Positions 29,203 to 31,523 of a stretch of DNA of 31,523 nucleotides are shown piece after piece. The DNA lies in NCBI GenBank assembly GCA_002334985.1, contig DDBY01000202.1, positions 1 to 31,523 on the forward strand, in the 5' to 3' direction. The notes beneath the pieces are model-generated. The model was not told the origin of the DNA. It saw nothing but the letters and a program-made list of their open reading frames with translations, and did no database searches. Each line of letters starts with the position of its first letter. Within the stretch, counting starts at the first letter, position 1. The translations under genes were made by a program, and so were the position numbers. This DNA is from Micavibrio sp. UBA2020 (lineage in GTDB: Bacteria; Pseudomonadota; Alphaproteobacteria; Micavibrionales; UBA2020).

Positions 29203-30105
29203 CGCCCATGACGGATACACGCCATAGCAAAGCAGTTTGCACTGCGCTTCGTATTCTTTCTCTATAGTCGCGGCAAGCGTGGCAGATGGGTAAAGGGCTT
29301 CGCTGTTGGCAAAACTCATCCCTTCGGGGAAAAAGTAGCTTTTGGCGAAGTGTTCGCGGCTGATACGGTCATAGTCCTCTTTGATTTCCGCGTATTCAGG
29401 TGAAGCCAGCATAGCCGTCACCTCCGGCCGCTGCGAAAGCTGATAAAGGTCGTAGTAGTGCCGCGCATAAGAGCCAAGCGGCTGACCTTTGGACTTCATC
29501 AGTTCGATTTTGCTGTGAATAGCAAACAGCTTTTCTACAAAGGTTCTCCGGAAATGCAACAGGCGCATGGGAAAGGCGCTTTCATCTTCCGCACCCAATG
29601 ACACGCCCGTTTCCTGCAAGAATTGCGCGAGGTATGAGCGCAATTCACGGATTTCCGTGGGCTGGCGACCGCTTGCCGTTCCCGCCTCCAACAAAACGCG
29701 GTTGGCGACTTCGCCCGCGCCGCCGAAAATCTGGCGGTATTCAAAGCGGTCGTTTCTGCCAAAACCGCCGATGGTCTGGCTTTCGTCGGTCAGATGCGTC
29801 AAGGCCGGATGCTCGGCGACAATCTCGCGCAAGTCTTTCAGTTCCCTGTCCAATGGTCTGCCGGATAAATCTGTGGCGTAGAAAATATCAATGTCTTCGG
29901 AGAAACGATTGATAAGATTCCAGCCTTTGGACAGGCTTGTGCCGCCCTTGAAAATTACCTTGTCGCCAAGTGCGGAAACCAAGCGCAAGGCTTCGGTGAC
30001 GTAGTAATCTTTCTCGATGATGGCAGCGCGAAGCCCGACATTTTTGAAATGCCGCTCTGCTTGCAAAATCGCTTGCTCAAAATCTGGATGTTCAAATAGT
30101 TTCAT
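29161..30105 (-). CDS. abiEii: AbiEii-type nucleotidyltransferase toxin
   Basis: This is the toxin of a type IV (AbiE) toxin-antitoxin pair, which also acts in phage abortive infection. AbiEii/MenT proteins transfer nucleotides onto target molecules, in some cases tRNA. The DUF1814 motifs are present: RAAIIEKDYYVTEALRLV (26-43), the polymerase-beta-like FKGGTSLSKGWNLINRFSED (52-71) with GGTSLSK and the metal Asp pair in SEDIDIFY (D71, D73), and downstream RRTFVEKLFAIHSK and SYARHYYDLYQL, matching the later conserved motifs. Length (314 aa) is normal and the active site looks intact. The ATG overlaps the antitoxin stop by 4 bp. GC (about 63% in one sampled line) is close to that of the host. 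Confidence 0.92.
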   Translation of the reverse strand: MKLFEHPDFEQAILQAERHFKNVGLRAAIIEKDYYVTEALRLVSALGDKVIFKGGTSLSKGWNLINRFSEDIDIFYATDLSGRPLDRELKDLREIVAEHPALTHLTDESQTIGGFGRNDRFEYRQIFGGAGEVANRVLLEAGTASGRQPTEIRELRSYLAQFLQETGVSLGAEDESAFPMRLLHFRRTFVEKLFAIHSKIELMKSKGQPLGSYARHYYDLYQLSQRPEVTAMLASPEYAEIKEDYDRISREHFAKSYFFPEGMSFANSEALYPSATLAATIEKEYEAQCKLLCYGVYPSWADVRTRFEELKPKL

Positions 30106-30824
30106 TTTTTCTTTGCATACCAGTTATGCGCGGTCGAAAGCCCTGCGAATTGCCCGAAGTCGTAGCGCGAAAGCGGATTGAGTGAATCGCGCAGCTTGGC
30201 AAGCATCGCAGGTTTTTTGCCCATTTCATCCCCCAATGCCCCCAGAATGGCGCGGGAGCGCGGCGGCTCTGAAATGGCGACTTTCAAAAGGCGTTCAAAG
30301 CGGCCTTTTTCTTTTAAAAGCGCCATGGCTTTATTGGCTGTTTCTTCCGGCGACAGTTCGCTGGTCTTTCCTGCGTTCCGCAAGAAATCCAGCCATGCGG
30401 CTTCTTCGTCCGTAAGATCTTCCCAATGCGCGGGTCTGCGCGTGTGAATGATGGTATCCACGCCAACTAGCTTGCGCGGCAAACTGCCCGCACTGGTGGC
30501 GATTTCTTTTTGTTTGGGCATTTGCGTTGTGAAGCCAAGCAAGTTCGCGGCGGAAATACCGGATGGAAAGGCGCGTCCTTTCGGCAAAAGTTTTTGAAGC
30601 GCGGCAGGGCTTGCCATGCTTTTGCCGAATGATGTTTGACGCGGGCGATAGTAAATGCCCTTGCTTAGCCTTTGCAATTTCCCTGCCCGCGCAAGACGCG
30701 ACAAAGTTTGCGCGATAGCAGCGGGCGGAAAACCTTCAAAATCTTCAAACCGCCACAACCTCTCGCCGCCGTGTTCGATGCGGCGGGAAATGCTTTTTGC
30801 CGTCTGTTGCGTTTCGGTCTGCAT
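30102..30824 (-). CDS. abiEi: AbiEi-type antitoxin / autorepressor
   Basis: This is the antitoxin partner of AbiEii. The N-terminal winged helix (about 12-60: GERLWRFEDFEGFPPAAIAQ, then TLSRLARAGKLQRLSKGIYY) matches the AbiEi_4/COG5340 type. It is followed by the KGRAFPSGISAANLLGFTTQ and IIHTRRPAHWEDLTDEEAAW core. The start at 30824 (MQTETQQTAKSISRR) is favoured by GAGGA seven nt upstream; the frame upstream to 30908 crosses the operator repeat. That gives 240 aa. AbiEi proteins bind inverted repeats upstream and repress their own operon, and a perfect repeat lies at 30867-30894. The 4-bp overlap with abiEii is typical of the pair. Confidence 0.88.
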   Translation of the reverse strand: MQTETQQTAKSISRRIEHGGERLWRFEDFEGFPPAAIAQTLSRLARAGKLQRLSKGIYYRPRQTSFGKSMASPAALQKLLPKGRAFPSGISAANLLGFTTQMPKQKEIATSAGSLPRKLVGVDTIIHTRRPAHWEDLTDEEAAWLDFLRNAGKTSELSPEETANKAMALLKEKGRFERLLKVAISEPPRSRAILGALGDEMGKKPAMLAKLRDSLNPLSRYDFGQFAGLSTAHNWYAKKK

Positions 30825-30866
30825 GGCCTGTTCCTCATCTTCAGGATGGCTTTTTATGGGGCATTT

Positions 30867-30894
30867 GTCAAGTTTTTTAGCAATAAAACTTGAC
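30867..30894. promoter_or_regulatory. inverted repeat upstream of abiEi (autoregulatory operator candidate)
   Basis: GTCAAGTTTT (30867-30876) and AAAACTTGAC (30885-30894) form a perfect 10-bp inverted repeat with an 8-bp spacer, 43 bp before the antitoxin start. It contains a TTGACA on each strand. Known AbiEi antitoxins bind inverted repeats in this position. Confidence 0.65.
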
Positions 30895-31043
30895 ACTATT
30901 TTATGCAACGTCTTGATTTACATTGCTTTGCTGGCATTTTATTAGGAGTAGCTCAATTACGCTAGAAAACTTCCGCGTCGTCTTGCGCCGGAAACAGGCT
31001 TTCAGGCCTTATGCGCCTTGTTTTTGAAAAGGCATCCACCAAT
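30895..31043. other. spacer between the abiE operon and the edge gene
   Basis: This 149-bp stretch carries no gene that I can support. Its middle part (about 30960-31015) is GC-richer than the DNA to its right and reads without stops in one plus frame (LENFRVVLRRKQAFRPYAPC), which may be a scrap of a lost gene. No clear terminator is visible for the gene at 31044. Confidence 0.3.
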
Positions 31044-31514
31044 TCAAGATTTTTCTATCTTTTTTAGGTATTCCGTATACTGCAATATGAGATTCCTAGC
31101 AAAAGGGTTGAACAAACAAATATACATCATCAGCAAAACATCAGAGAGAACCCAAAATATTCTATAATTTTTAACAAATTCGGCATCTACAGCTAAATCC
31201 AGCCCCACAAAGAAGCCGCAGCCCGCAGCACAAAATTTCTGAAGAAACTCGACTGAAGATACGCTCCGCTTTACTTCGAGACTTGCCTTTCCTTCTTTGA
31301 CCTCACTCTTACGACTTTTAATGTACTGATACAATCTTTTAGCATCCTTCCAGTGCCACAAAAGAAATACCAACACGGCACATGCCCATAAAAAACCCTG
31401 AATAAACCAAAACAGTGTCGTATCTTTTAGAAAAAAAATCATTTCTCCATTAGATAAAAAGAACCATCCCGAATACCCGAGAAGTAAACATAGAAAAAAA
31501 AATATAACAGGCAT
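31044..31514 (-). CDS. AT-rich membrane protein at window edge, unknown
   Basis: The 156-aa frame has about four hydrophobic segments (VIFFFLCLLLGYSGWFF, LFWFIQGFLWACAVLVFLLW, FCAAGCGFFVGLDLAV, IFWVLSDVLLMMYICLF). A basic and acidic loop lies between the second and third (about 60-85). No family is recognised. Only 9 bp remain upstream of the ATG at 31514, with no ribosome site visible, so the true start may lie outside the window. GC is about 33% in two sampled lines, far below the resident chromosome, which supports foreign origin. Many island defence systems carry small membrane effectors, but nothing here proves such a role. Confidence 0.6.
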   Translation of the reverse strand: MPVIFFFLCLLLGYSGWFFLSNGEMIFFLKDTTLFWFIQGFLWACAVLVFLLWHWKDAKRLYQYIKSRKSEVKEGKASLEVKRSVSSVEFLQKFCAAGCGFFVGLDLAVDAEFVKNYRIFWVLSDVLLMMYICLFNPFARNLILQYTEYLKKIEKS

Positions 31515-31523
31515 ATTTATGCT

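Overview
The window looks like a chromosomal segment of a GC-rich alphaproteobacterium. The grounds are a SUF-only iron-sulfur operon led by an Rrf2 regulator, a FabA dehydratase, clustered GANTC (CcrM-type) sites next to a CtrA-like TTAA-N7-TTAA box, and codon use rich in GCG, GGC and CGC. A Micavibrio-like lineage is possible, but that is a guess. Almost all genes up to about 27.38 kb look like resident core or lineage genes. From about 27.38 kb to the end the composition changes, and the DNA looks like the left part of a genomic island.

Layout. 1-1.8 kb, minus strand: an SH3-domain secreted protein, an unrecognised 315-aa protein with a TTG start, and the first 48 codons of fabA. 2.0-3.1 kb: dusA (tRNA dihydrouridine synthase). 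3.2-5.1 kb: an operon of unrecognised genes behind a palindromic promoter, then a regulatory strip (phased GANTC sites, a Fur-like palindrome, a terminator, DnaA-like boxes around a CtrA-like box, a promoter) leading to a 50-aa gene. 5.2-8.5 kb: a tight four-gene run of ankyrin protein, zinc-ribbon methyltransferase, second ankyrin protein and HI0933-type flavoprotein. The two ankyrin proteins share a C-terminal DPDRF(R/K)L tail. 9.0-15.1 kb, minus strand: an Rrf2 regulator followed by sufB-C-D-S-T-A, with a low-GC patch inside sufD. 15.3-17.7 kb: prfC and an RluA-type pseudouridine synthase. 17.7-21.8 kb, minus strand: a glutamine-synthetase-like ligase, an aldehyde dehydrogenase and an iron alcohol dehydrogenase, which together suggest gamma-glutamylated amino-alcohol catabolism. 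21.9-24.3 kb: tspO, then divergently a four-gene envelope metal module (Cys/His-rich secreted protein, beta-barrel-like protein, secreted HMA protein, MerT-like membrane protein). 24.4-27.3 kb: a DUF2306-type membrane protein, then a PilZ / 52-aa / DoxX minus-strand operon facing a TetR regulator, with two matching operator-like palindromes 53 bp apart.

Island. At 27385-27429 lies the 3' 45 nt of an initiator tRNA-Met gene on the minus strand, cut off at the anticodon loop. This is the usual footprint of tyrosine-recombinase integration. Beyond it are a trpS gene of the GDRPTGKLHLGHYVG type, a duplicated 47-bp segment carrying the 3' end of abiEii, an intact abiEi-abiEii toxin-antitoxin pair with a perfect 10-bp inverted repeat upstream, and an AT-rich membrane-protein gene at the edge. 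The intact tRNA and an integrase should lie beyond the right end.

All product names come from reading motifs by eye. No database search was possible.
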